Shown: piece after piece, positions 43,858 to 51,667 of the stretch
Layout of the letters: each line of letters begins with the position of its first letter
How positions within the stretch are numbered: the first letter of the stretch is position 1
Source: Litchfieldella anticariensis FP35 = DSM 16096
GTDB lineage: Bacteria; Pseudomonadota; Gammaproteobacteria; Pseudomonadales; Halomonadaceae
NCBI RefSeq assembly: GCF_000409775.1
Contig: NZ_KE332392.1
Coordinates: forward strand, 164,459-228,458
Direction: 5' to 3'
DNA length: 64,000 nt
Translations under genes and position numbers: made by a program
Notes under the pieces: model-generated
Database searches by the model: none
Told to the model about the DNA's origin: nothing
What the model saw: only the letters and a program-made list of their open reading frames with translations

Positions 43858-44509
43858 GCACGTACCCCTGGCCGCGCCGCGTCTGGATGATGTGCTTGCC
43901 AAGTCTCCGGCGTAGGCGACCGATATAGACTTCCACCAGATTCGGTGCGGCAGCATCCTGTTCTAGCGCATAGAGTTGGTCGAGCAGTTGCGATTTAGAG
44001 TGCACGCGGTCGGGATGATGCATCAGGTAACGCAGCAGCCGATACTCGGTGGCCGTCAGGACCTGCCAGGTAGCGCCATCGATACTGACCTGCTGCGTAT
44101 GTTCGTCTAACTGGACCCCATTGACAGTCAATATCTGGGCCAAGGAGCCCGATTGTCGCCTAAGCAGGGCGTGCAATCTGGCGAGCAATTCGGCTTCGTG
44201 AAACGGCTTGGTCAGGTAGTCGTCGGCGCCGCGACGCAGACCGATGACTTTGTCTTCCCAGGTGTCGCGGGCGGTGAGCGCCAGGATGGGCAAGCGGTGC
44301 CCCCGTTCGCGCCAGCGCTGCAACAGATCGAGGCCCGAACCATCGGGCAAGCCGAGATCGAGGATGGCTAGAGCATACTCCTCCGTCGCCATCAACGACT
44401 CGGCCACGCGGATGCTGGAGGCCGAATCGACGCTATAACCCGAGTCTTCCAAGGTTTCCGTCAGGCTCTCGGCCAGCAAATCGTCGTCTTCGAGAAGCAA
44501 CAGCTTCAT
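43844..44509 (-). CDS. copR: OmpR-family response regulator (CopR type)
   Basis: A 221-residue regulator with receiver (Asp8, Asp9, phospho-acceptor Asp51 in ILDLGLPDGSG, TAR-Asp and Lys near residue 101) and an OmpR-type winged helix (LTATEYRLLRYLMHHPDRVHSKSQLL, IGRLRRRLGKHIIQTRRGQGYVL). It is probably the copper-responsive activator of the surrounding genes and the ligand of the repeated boxes at 42509 and 45054. It follows the cupredoxin gene by 6 bp. Confidence 0.9.
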   Translation of the reverse strand: MKLLLLEDDDLLAESLTETLEDSGYSVDSASSIRVAESLMATEEYALAILDLGLPDGSGLDLLQRWRERGHRLPILALTARDTWEDKVIGLRRGADDYLTKPFHEAELLARLHALLRRQSGSLAQILTVNGVQLDEHTQQVSIDGATWQVLTATEYRLLRYLMHHPDRVHSKSQLLDQLYALEQDAAAPNLVEVYIGRLRRRLGKHIIQTRRGQGYVLVSH

Positions 44510-44515
44510 GGGGGA

Positions 44516-45001
44516 TCAGCTCTGGATATTGATGTCTCCCGACATGCCCGATTCGTAGTGACCGGGAATGTTGCAGGCGAATTCCAGATTATCGACGTTT
44601 TCGGGCGCGGTCCACACCAGCGTCTCGGTTTCGCCCGGTGCGATGGTCACGGCGGGCATCTGGCCTCCATGATCGCCTTCCGCCATGTCATGACTACCAT
44701 GACCGCCGTGTCCACCTGATCCCATCTCCTGCATCATCTTACGATGCTCCTCTTGAGCTTGCGCATCGCCGATGACGAACTCGTGTTCCAGGTTGCCGGT
44801 ATTGGTGATCTCGAATTTCACCGTCTCGCCCGGTTGGACGTCCAGCTTGCCGGGCGTGAACCACATGTCCCCGGCTTCGAAACTGATGGTGCGGTCGATT
44901 TGGGCATTGCTCATCTCTCCATGGCCACCTTCATGTTCACCCGCACCCAAGGCAGCAGTGGAGAACACGCCAATGGCCATCGCCAACAGTATCTTACGCA
45001 T
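44516..45001 (-). CDS. Exported cupredoxin (CopI-like)
   Basis: A 161-residue periplasmic blue-copper-type protein with signal peptide (about residues 1-20, ending ALGA). Type-1 copper ligands fit His73 (NLEHEFVIGD), Cys143, His148 and Met153 (FACNIPGHYESGM). A His/Met-rich loop (residues 85-115) precedes the ligand-bearing strand, as in CopI proteins that protect against periplasmic copper. The first gene of the copI-copRS-copAB transcript unit, with a candidate CopR box 53 bp upstream. Confidence 0.88.
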   Translation of the reverse strand: MRKILLAMAIGVFSTAALGAGEHEGGHGEMSNAQIDRTISFEAGDMWFTPGKLDVQPGETVKFEITNTGNLEHEFVIGDAQAQEEHRKMMQEMGSGGHGGHGSHDMAEGDHGGQMPAVTIAPGETETLVWTAPENVDNLEFACNIPGHYESGMSGDINIQS

Positions 45002-45053
45002 AGGAACCTCTCATGGTTTCGGCAGTGGGGTTCTCCTTTTATAAGTGGCAACC

Positions 45054-45073
45054 CTGAAACGAGGCTGAAAGTG
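45054..45073 (-). promoter_or_regulatory. Candidate CopR tandem box before the cupredoxin gene
   Basis: CTGAAACGAGGCTGAAAGTG on the plus strand, 18 of 20 positions identical to the box before copA and at exactly the same distance (53 bp) from the start codon. Confidence 0.65.
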
Positions 45074-45098
45074 AACTGACCCCCAATAGTTGGACGGT

Positions 45099-46772
45099 TC
45101 ATTCAACCGTGCTGTGTCGCATGACGCAGTCATGGGTCATATCACGCTCGGTTTGAATCACTTTACTCTTTACACCGAGTACGCCCAAAACACTGTGAAA
45201 GATGTTGTCGTGGCTTAGTGGCAGGTCGGCGCGGGCCTCCAGGCATTCATGATCCAGACCGACAGATCGGTCGAAGGATGGGGAGGACCACCATATCATC
45301 GGCACCCTGGTCTGCTCTGAGGGGGCAATCGAATAAGGTATTCCATGCAGATAGAGGCCATGTTCTCCGAGAGATTCGCCGTGGTCGGAGGCATAGATCA
45401 GTGCTGTATCATGATGCTGATGGCTGGCGAGGTAGGCGATGATGCCATCCAGCAAGGCATCGGTATACAGGATCGCATCGTCGTAGCTGTTCACAATCGA
45501 CTGCCGGGAACATTGGTTCAAGTCGGCGTTGTCACAGGTTGGGGTAAAGGCGCGGAACGTATCGGGATAGCGTCGGTAGTAACTGGGGCCATGGTTGCCT
45601 AGCTGGTGCAGTACGATCACGGTATTTCCCGTGAGGTTGTCGGCCTGCTTTTCCACTTCCTCGAGCAGTGCGCCGTCCAGACAGTGTCCATCCGGACATA
45701 GCCCGGGGTAGTCCTTGGGCGAGGGCGATAGACTCTTCACTCCATCGCACACCCCCTTGCAGCCGGATTGATTATCCACCCACACGACCTGGAAGCCGGC
45801 ATGCTTCAGGACATCCAGCAGCGATTCATGGCTCTGGATATAGCGCTTGTCATAGTCGCTCTTGCCTACCGGTGAGAACATGCAGGGCACCGATACCGCG
45901 GTACTGGTGCCGCAACTGCTGACATCGGAAAAGTTGATGACACCACTTCGAGCGGCCAGGCGTGGCGTGGTCTGACGTTCGTAGCCGTCGAGTCCCCAGT
46001 TGGCGGCACGAGCGCTTTCGCCTACCACCATGACCAGCAACAGCGGCTTGCTGCCCAGGTGCGGGGTTGGTGTCGCATCTTCCCCAATGGTCAGACGCTC
46101 GTTGAGGGGTGGGTCGTTGGCCGCTAGGACTTGTCCCATCGATACCAGATAATTGCCAGGCGTTACCAGGAAGCGCAGTTCCTTATTGTTGCGCATCAAC
46201 GATGACAGGCTTTGGTAGGACACCATCAGCGATATGGCCAGTACGACAATGCCTCCGGCCAGATAGGCGAGTCGGCGACCGATAGCCCTTTTCCAACCAT
46301 TCTCGGCCAAGCGCACACGCCACAGCAGTAGAGTGGGCGCGATGGCAAAAGCCAGCATGTGGGCCAGGAATCGTGGGGTCAATAACTCACTGGCTTCCTG
46401 CCTATCCGTCTGCAGGATGTTTACGATCATGTCGGTATTGAAATAGGTCCCGTAGTAATAGGTGAAAAAGCTCACCGAAGCGGCGATCCACACCAGTACC
46501 GTCAGCACCACCTTGACGCTCAAACGATTGATGAACAGCACGAAGACGAGGAACTGCAGGCTGGTCAGCACCAGGGCATAGCCAGCCAATTGCCCCCAGA
46601 TGGCCGGCGTCAGGAGCGACCGGTCGCCGACTACGCCATGCCAGAACGCCAGGTTATAGAACAGGGTGAAGGCCAGGCAGACCAGTAAGGTCAGGGCTTC
46701 CGGCGACAAGGTAAGGGAGAAACGGCAATGTCGTGCCAGCCAGTGGTTGGAGGCAAAGAAACGATTAGACAT
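45099..46772 (-). CDS. eptA: Lipid A phosphoethanolamine transferase (EptA family)
   Basis: A 557-residue inner-membrane enzyme: five N-terminal membrane helices (about residues 25-195), then a periplasmic sulfatase-like catalytic domain. Motifs: VMVVGESARAANWGLDGYERQTTP (zinc Glu), the nucleophile Thr in SSCGTSTAVSVPC (about residue 290), HQLGNHGPSYYRRYP, and YASDHGESLGEHGLYLHG (zinc Asp/His). Five or six Cys pairs fit the usual disulfides. It transfers phosphoethanolamine to lipid A, lowering cationic-peptide binding. Last gene of dgkA-pap2-eptA; 8-bp overlap with pap2. Confidence 0.94.
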   Translation of the reverse strand: MSNRFFASNHWLARHCRFSLTLSPEALTLLVCLAFTLFYNLAFWHGVVGDRSLLTPAIWGQLAGYALVLTSLQFLVFVLFINRLSVKVVLTVLVWIAASVSFFTYYYGTYFNTDMIVNILQTDRQEASELLTPRFLAHMLAFAIAPTLLLWRVRLAENGWKRAIGRRLAYLAGGIVVLAISLMVSYQSLSSLMRNNKELRFLVTPGNYLVSMGQVLAANDPPLNERLTIGEDATPTPHLGSKPLLLVMVVGESARAANWGLDGYERQTTPRLAARSGVINFSDVSSCGTSTAVSVPCMFSPVGKSDYDKRYIQSHESLLDVLKHAGFQVVWVDNQSGCKGVCDGVKSLSPSPKDYPGLCPDGHCLDGALLEEVEKQADNLTGNTVIVLHQLGNHGPSYYRRYPDTFRAFTPTCDNADLNQCSRQSIVNSYDDAILYTDALLDGIIAYLASHQHHDTALIYASDHGESLGEHGLYLHGIPYSIAPSEQTRVPMIWWSSPSFDRSVGLDHECLEARADLPLSHDNIFHSVLGVLGVKSKVIQTERDMTHDCVMRHSTVE

Positions 46773-47511
46773 GTGGAGAACCTTTGAGAGAGACACGCTG
46801 CGCGCCAGTGAATGCGGGGAACGGCGGGGAAGCCGGAAGCATCAGTCTTGCCAGGATGAAGCTGATCGACAGGCACAGCATCAGAGTCCAGAGGTCGTGG
46901 GACAGGAAATGGGCACCACGCAATTGCTGAGTGATACCGAATACCAGACCCATGACGGTGCCTAGCCCGAGTCCGGCCCAACGCCAGCGGGGTATGGTGG
47001 CGTCAAGGAAGAAATACAGTGCTAGCCAGGCATACCCGGCGCTGGCATGGCCGGCGGGAAAGCAGGCTGTGTCCGGCATCGTGGTCGGGCGAGGATCGAA
47101 CAAGCCGATGAAGGGAGTGTCACCGCCATAGCGGACGAGATCCCAAGGGCATTCCATGCTCACCAGGTGCTTGATAACCGATACGGTCAGTGTCGATGCC
47201 GTCACTGCCAGGAATAGATAGGTCAACGGTCGGCGCCAGGTGCGTAGTGAGGGAAGCAGAAAACTGCCGATCAGGGCCATGATGACGCCGCCACCCATGA
47301 ATTGACTCATGAGTCGGCCGCCACGATGAAGGATGTTTTCAGTAAGGAAAGCATCGCGCAGGGCCCAGTGATCTCCCTGCAAGTGATAGAGTGCATCGGC
47401 CAGGTGGAAGTCCACGTCGAGCCAGCGTCCTGCCAGCATCACCGCGAGGAAACCGCACAGCATCCAGAGCACTGCCGAGAGGTTGTGTGGTGTCAGCTCA
47501 GCAAGACGCAT
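46765..47511 (-). CDS. PAP2-family membrane phosphatase
   Basis: A 248-residue membrane protein with six helices and the PAP2 motifs KHLVSMECP (first motif, atypical), CFPAGHASAGYAW (PSGH variant) and RGAHFLSHDLWT (third motif). Such enzymes dephosphorylate undecaprenyl diphosphate, phosphatidic acid or lipid A; a pap2 gene next to a phosphoethanolamine transferase is familiar from the mcr-1 segment. Position between dgkA and eptA suggests a lipid A or lipid-recycling role. ATG 47511 is chosen with GGAGG upstream; it overlaps dgkA by 19 bp and eptA by 8 bp. Confidence 0.9.
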   Translation of the reverse strand: MRLAELTPHNLSAVLWMLCGFLAVMLAGRWLDVDFHLADALYHLQGDHWALRDAFLTENILHRGGRLMSQFMGGGVIMALIGSFLLPSLRTWRRPLTYLFLAVTASTLTVSVIKHLVSMECPWDLVRYGGDTPFIGLFDPRPTTMPDTACFPAGHASAGYAWLALYFFLDATIPRWRWAGLGLGTVMGLVFGITQQLRGAHFLSHDLWTLMLCLSISFILARLMLPASPPFPAFTGAQRVSLKGSPHV

Positions 47512-47876
47512 GCCCAACTCCCTCCCGACAGCAGCAGGCTGACCATTACCGCCGCCGAGCCCAAGTCCTTGGCACGCCCGCTTAACGGGTGATGTTCCAT
47601 ACCTATACGGTCGACCGTTGCTTCGATAGCGGAGTTGAGTAACTCAACGACGATCACCAACAGCATGGAGGCCCACAGCAAGGCACGTTCAACCCCTTCC
47701 AGGTCGAGCACCATGGTGATGGGGAACAGGCATGACAGCGCAACGAGTTCCTGACGAATGGCCGCTTCGTAACGCCATGCGGCCAAGAGACCGGCCCATG
47801 AATGTCTGACGGCATGAAACAGGCGTGTAAGGCCTGTTCTCTTGTGCGTCTGTATGGAGGGATCGAGTGATGACAT
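47493..47876 (-). CDS. dgkA: Diacylglycerol kinase DgkA
   Basis: A 127-residue three-helix membrane kinase that recycles diacylglycerol to phosphatidic acid. The signature ELLNSAIEATVDRI (with both catalytic Glu) and HPLSGRAKDLGSAAV are intact. Phosphoethanolamine transferases use phosphatidylethanolamine and release diacylglycerol, so co-transcription with eptA makes metabolic sense. A PmrA-like box lies 48 bp upstream. Confidence 0.93.
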   Translation of the reverse strand: MSSLDPSIQTHKRTGLTRLFHAVRHSWAGLLAAWRYEAAIRQELVALSCLFPITMVLDLEGVERALLWASMLLVIVVELLNSAIEATVDRIGMEHHPLSGRAKDLGSAAVMVSLLLSGGSWACVLLS

Positions 47877-47923
47877 GCCTGGTAACTCCTCTTGGGTCAG
47901 GCATGCCAGTGTCGATAGTTAGG

Positions 47924-47940
47924 CTTAAGTGCTGCTTAAC
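47924..47940 (-). promoter_or_regulatory. PmrA-like box before dgkA-pap2-eptA
   Basis: CTTAAG, 5 bases, CTTAAC on the plus strand: two hexamers with 11-bp period, matching the known PmrA pattern (YTTAAK-N5-YTTAAK) except the last base. It starts 48 bp before dgkA. No pmrAB genes are in the window. Confidence 0.6.
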
Positions 47941-47953
47941 GCGGGGAAAATGC

Positions 47954-48429
47954 TTACAGCGCCTTCCAATTCCTGCCGCCGTTCTCGCTCATGAGAACCC
48001 TGCTGCGTTGGTCCACCCCAACGAGCCGTTCCCCATCGTTGGGGGCGATGGCGAGGTGCAACAGATAGTCTTCCCCCAGTCGTCGCTAAGCACCTGCCAG
48101 TCGCGCGATTCCTCAGTGGTGTGCAGCAGGCCTAGCCCAGGCATGAAGGCATAGAGATCGCCTCCGGCAGTGGCGGTAACCACGCTGGTGGGGCGACGTT
48201 CGGGGTTTGCCTGGCGCCAGTGTTTGCCACCGTCGGGGCTCATCAGCAGTCCTGTCTGAGTGGCGGCATAGAGATGATCCGCGTTGCGTGAGGAAGCCGC
48301 CAGACCGATCAGGCCTTCCGGGGTCGGGCCCTGGATCTCCCATACATGACCACCATCGCGGCTGACCTGCAAACAACCGTGATAGGCGCCACAGCATCGT
48401 ATCTTGATGCAGGTCAAGCGACGGATCAT
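47954..48429 (-). pseudogene. Broken beta-propeller (F510_1955-type, BNR-like) protein fragment
   Basis: Minus-strand frame encoding GLIGLAASSRNADHLYAATQ, GLLMSPDGGKHW and LYAFMPGLGLLHTTEES, i.e. propeller repeats of the type in F510_1955-family proteins. Near the C-terminus the frame breaks at a run of five C/G (48073-48077): shifting by one base restores EDYLLHLAIAPNDGERL and a final LMSENGGRNWKAL ending at 47954. The N-terminal half expected of the family is missing and there is no ribosome-binding site. It is a truncated, frameshifted relic (family name from resemblance). Confidence 0.65.
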
Positions 48430-48479
48430 GTCCGTGGACTATCGTCATGACAGGTTCTTCGCTCACCAGGAGAGTCATC

Positions 48480-49025
48480 ATGAGCATTCGTCGACACAAG
48501 ATCGCACTGGGGCTGATAGTGGCATTGGGTGTAGGCACTACAGGGCTTGCCGTTGCCCAAGGCATGACCGGAGACACAATGGGCCCCAGCATGATGGGCG
48601 GCCAGCAAGGCATGGGCCCGGGGATGATGATGGGGCCGGGCATGATGGGCGGCATGATGCCGTGCCCGATGATGGGCGGTGCCGGCATGAGCACGTCTGG
48701 TGGTGCCATGCCAAACGATCTAACGCCCAAGCAACACGAGGAAATGCGTCGGCTCATGCATGAGCACCGGCCTGCACAGTTCGAGCGCATGGGAGAAATG
48801 ATGAACCTGCGCGATGACCTGATGGCCCGGATGAGTGAGCCCCGCCCCGATCCAGAAGAAATTCGGGCCTTGCACGATCGCGTGGCCGACCTGCAAGGCG
48901 AGATGTTGAGCGAGCGGATGCGACTTCACAATGCCATGCATGACCTGTTGACCGAAGCGCAGCGCGAGCGCTTGCAGGAAGCCCCGGTGCCGCCGGCCGG
49001 TGACGGCCATTCCGAGCATCACTGA
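48480..49025 (+). CDS. Met-rich periplasmic metal-binding protein (Spy/CnrX-like)
   Basis: A 181-residue exported protein: signal peptide (about residues 1-27, ending AVAQ), a Met/Gly-rich stretch (MMGGQQGMGPGMMMGPGMMG and more, about residues 30-70), then a helical Spy-like hairpin (LTPKQHEEMRRLMHEHRPAQ, RLHNAMHDLLTEAQRERL). The Met-rich part suits Cu(I) or Ag(I) binding. AGGAGAG precedes the ATG at 48480. It lies 71 bp before the copper P-type ATPase, so periplasmic copper capture or sensing is likely. Confidence 0.82.
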   Translation: MSIRRHKIALGLIVALGVGTTGLAVAQGMTGDTMGPSMMGGQQGMGPGMMMGPGMMGGMMPCPMMGGAGMSTSGGAMPNDLTPKQHEEMRRLMHEHRPAQFERMGEMMNLRDDLMARMSEPRPDPEEIRALHDRVADLQGEMLSERMRLHNAMHDLLTEAQRERLQEAPVPPAGDGHSEHH

Positions 49026-49044
49026 CGTCGAGCGTTGTTGTCGT

Positions 49045-49067
49045 GGCGGCGGGCAAAGCCTGCCGCC
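49045..49067 (+). terminator. GC-rich hairpin between the Met-rich protein and ATPase genes
   Basis: Arms GGCGGCGGGC and GCCTGCCGCC (10 bp, one G-T pair) with a 3-base loop, 20 bp after the stop. It lacks a clear T-run and may attenuate rather than end transcription. Confidence 0.5.
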
Positions 49068-49096
49068 GCTTTCCTGTTGATGAGGAGCGCCGCCAG

Positions 49097-51388
49097 ATGG
49101 CAACCGCAGCAGATCCCCAAGAATTTGAGCTGACGGTACCTGGCATGGGGAGCGATCACTGTGCGGGTATCGTGCGACAGACCCTTAAACGTCTTCCCGG
49201 CATAGGCGATATTCATACCAATATCGCTAGCCATCGTGTCTCGGTAACCGTCCAGCCGGGCGGGCCTGATGTCGATGCCTTGCGTCGAGCGGTGGAGGGT
49301 GCCGGCTATGATGTGGCGGCAGTTCGCGGTGCCGAAGAGGCGGAGGATACCGACTCAGATGTAAAGGTCGAGGAGACTTACCTAGCCACAGCGCGTAAGC
49401 GGCTGTGGATCGCCGGTGTCCCCACGGCACTGATCATGGTCTTGATGATGCCTCACATGTTTTGGCAGCCGATTCCGGGTTACTTGGCAATCATCGCCAT
49501 CCTCGCTTTCCCGGTGGTGTTCCTTTACGGTGGGGCGGCGACCCACAAGGCTTCATGGCGGTCGCTGACCAACCGTACCTTCAACATGGATGTGTTGATC
49601 TCCCTAGGAAGCTTGCCACCCTATCTGATCGGCTTGGTCGGCTTCGTCTACCCGATGACCTCGTTCATCGAGATGGCCGCCACCATCATGACCTTCCACC
49701 TGCTCGGGCGTTACCTCGAGGCTCTGGCCAAGGGACGTGCCTCCCAGGCCATTCGCCGCCTACTGACTCTGGGTGCCAAGACGGCGCGGGTGGAGCGTGA
49801 CGGTGAGGAGGTCGAGATAGCAGTCAAGGAACTCGCTCCCGGCGACATTATGATCGTGCGCCCCGGCGACAAGGTACCTACCGACGGCGAAGTGATCGAG
49901 GGGGAAAGCCATCTCGATGAATCGATCGCCACCGGTGAGTCGGTGCCGGTGTACAAGGGCGTCGGTGACAGCGTGATCGGTGCGACCATCAACAAGGAGG
50001 GCAGGCTACGGGTCAAGGCTACCCGGGTCGGTGGCGAGACATTCCTTGCCCAGGTGGTGCGTCTGATCGATCAGGCCCAAGGTTCGCGGGTACCGATCCA
50101 GGAGTTCGCAGACCGCATGACCGGGCGTTTCGTGCCGCTGGTGATCTTGATTTCCCTCGCCAGCTTGATGGGTTGGCTGATCGTGCCAGATGCTCTGCGC
50201 CCGATCCTCGACTGGGGCGCCACCTTCCTACCCTGGGTGAACCCCGAGGCGGCCGTACCGGTACTGGCGATACTCGCCGCGATTGCCGTACTGGTCATTG
50301 CCTGCCCCTGTGCCTTGGGCCTGGCTACGCCGACAGCGCTGATGGTTGGCTCGGGCATAGGCGCCGAGCACGGTATCCTGATTCGATCTGGCGAAGCGAT
50401 CCAGACCTTCAAGGACGTCAAGGTGATGGTGCTCGACAAGACCGGCACCATCACTCGTGGAGAACCGAAACTGACGGACGTCGTGCCTGCAGAGGGTATC
50501 GACGAGTCAAGGCTGTTGACGCTGGCGGCAAGCGTGGAAAATGCCTCGGAGCATCCTATTGCCCGTGCCATTGTCGAGGGGGCAAGGGCACACGGTATTC
50601 GTCCCATCGAGGTGAGTGAGTTCCGCTCCACCGGGGCGCGTGGCGTCGTCGGCCTGGTGGAGGGCGAGCGTGTGCTGATTGGTAATCGCCGCCTGCTGGA
50701 GGAAGACGGTGTCACCGGCCTGGAGGCGCTGGAGGACAAGCTGCAGCGTCTCGAGTCGCGTGGGCGCACCGCCGTGATCGTGTCGTCCTCTGGTCGTGCG
50801 CAGGGCATCGTGGCCGTGGCCGATACCCTCAAGGAAGAGTCAATGGAGGCAATTCGTGGCATGCACGCGCTGGGCCTGCATGTGGTGATGATCACCGGCG
50901 ACAACGAGCGTGCCGCACGCGCGGTGGCCGATGAAGTTGGCATCGACGAAGTGCAGGCTGGCGTGCTGCCCGAGGGCAAGATCGACGCCATCCGTGCCTT
51001 GCAGGAGAGGTATGGCCCCCATGTGGCCATGGTCGGCGATGGCATCAACGACGCCCCGGCGCTGAAACAAGCCAATGTCGGCATCGCCATTGGTGCAGGG
51101 GCTGACGTCGCCATCGAGGCGGCGGACGTGACCCTGGTACGCGGCGAGCTGACCGGCGTAGTGGATGCCATGCACCTCTCCCGTGCCACCTTCAGCAAGA
51201 TCGTGCAGAACCTGCTCTGGGCCAGTGCCTACAACGTGGCGGCGATTCCCATTGCCGCTGTTGGCTTGTTGCATCCAATGATTGGGGTCATCGCCATGAC
51301 TACCAGCTCGCTGTCGGTGATCGGCAACTCGTTGCTGCTCAAACGGCGCTATGCTCGCCTACAGCCCAGAGGAGGAAGAGCCTCATGA
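49097..51388 (+). CDS. Copper-exporting P1B-type ATPase
   Basis: A 763-residue heavy-metal P-type ATPase exporting Cu(I) or Ag(I) from the cytoplasm. One N-terminal HMA-like domain has the degenerate motif GMGSDHC, with a single Cys, instead of GMTCxxC. Then follow about eight helices, TGES phosphatase loop (ATGESVPV), the CPC metal site (Cys403-Pro-Cys405), phosphorylated Asp447 (DKTGTIT), GDGINDAP hinge and the C-terminal copper signature YNVAAIPIAA and MTTSSLSVIGNSL. ATG 49097 has GAGGAG ten bases upstream. It overlaps the DUF2933 gene by 4 bp. CopA/CtpA type; symbol withheld to avoid confusion with the oxidase copA. Confidence 0.93.
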   Translation: MATAADPQEFELTVPGMGSDHCAGIVRQTLKRLPGIGDIHTNIASHRVSVTVQPGGPDVDALRRAVEGAGYDVAAVRGAEEAEDTDSDVKVEETYLATARKRLWIAGVPTALIMVLMMPHMFWQPIPGYLAIIAILAFPVVFLYGGAATHKASWRSLTNRTFNMDVLISLGSLPPYLIGLVGFVYPMTSFIEMAATIMTFHLLGRYLEALAKGRASQAIRRLLTLGAKTARVERDGEEVEIAVKELAPGDIMIVRPGDKVPTDGEVIEGESHLDESIATGESVPVYKGVGDSVIGATINKEGRLRVKATRVGGETFLAQVVRLIDQAQGSRVPIQEFADRMTGRFVPLVILISLASLMGWLIVPDALRPILDWGATFLPWVNPEAAVPVLAILAAIAVLVIACPCALGLATPTALMVGSGIGAEHGILIRSGEAIQTFKDVKVMVLDKTGTITRGEPKLTDVVPAEGIDESRLLTLAASVENASEHPIARAIVEGARAHGIRPIEVSEFRSTGARGVVGLVEGERVLIGNRRLLEEDGVTGLEALEDKLQRLESRGRTAVIVSSSGRAQGIVAVADTLKEESMEAIRGMHALGLHVVMITGDNERAARAVADEVGIDEVQAGVLPEGKIDAIRALQERYGPHVAMVGDGINDAPALKQANVGIAIGAGADVAIEAADVTLVRGELTGVVDAMHLSRATFSKIVQNLLWASAYNVAAIPIAAVGLLHPMIGVIAMTTSSLSVIGNSLLLKRRYARLQPRGGRAS

Positions 51389-51633
51389 GTCGACATCATT
51401 CTCCAGATAGCTCGTCTACGAATGGCGGGTCACCGAAGGGCCCACATGGAGGGTTCTGGCATTCGACCATGGGGATCGTCTGCCTGGTACTCATGAGCGG
51501 TGCTGTCGCACTGCTGATGTGGCGAAGTCATACGTCGCTCACCAATAGTTGGTGGCTGCTGCTGCCATTGGTATTGTGTGTCGGCATGCATCTATTGATG
51601 CACCGTGGGCATGGCCATCGCAAGGAGGATTGA
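51385..51633 (+). CDS. DUF2933 family small membrane protein
   Basis: An 82-residue protein with two membrane helices (MGIVCLVLMSGAVALLMW and WLLLPLVLCVGMHLLMH) and a His-rich C-terminus (HRGHGHRKED), the DUF2933 pattern. It starts in the ATPase stop (ATGA), so the two are co-translated. DUF2933 genes commonly accompany copper and other metal-resistance genes, but function is unknown. Confidence 0.88.
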   Translation: MSRHHSPDSSSTNGGSPKGPHGGFWHSTMGIVCLVLMSGAVALLMWRSHTSLTNSWWLLLPLVLCVGMHLLMHRGHGHRKED

Positions 51634-51667
51634 GGCTCATGCAACGGTAGGATCGATGCCGTGCAGC

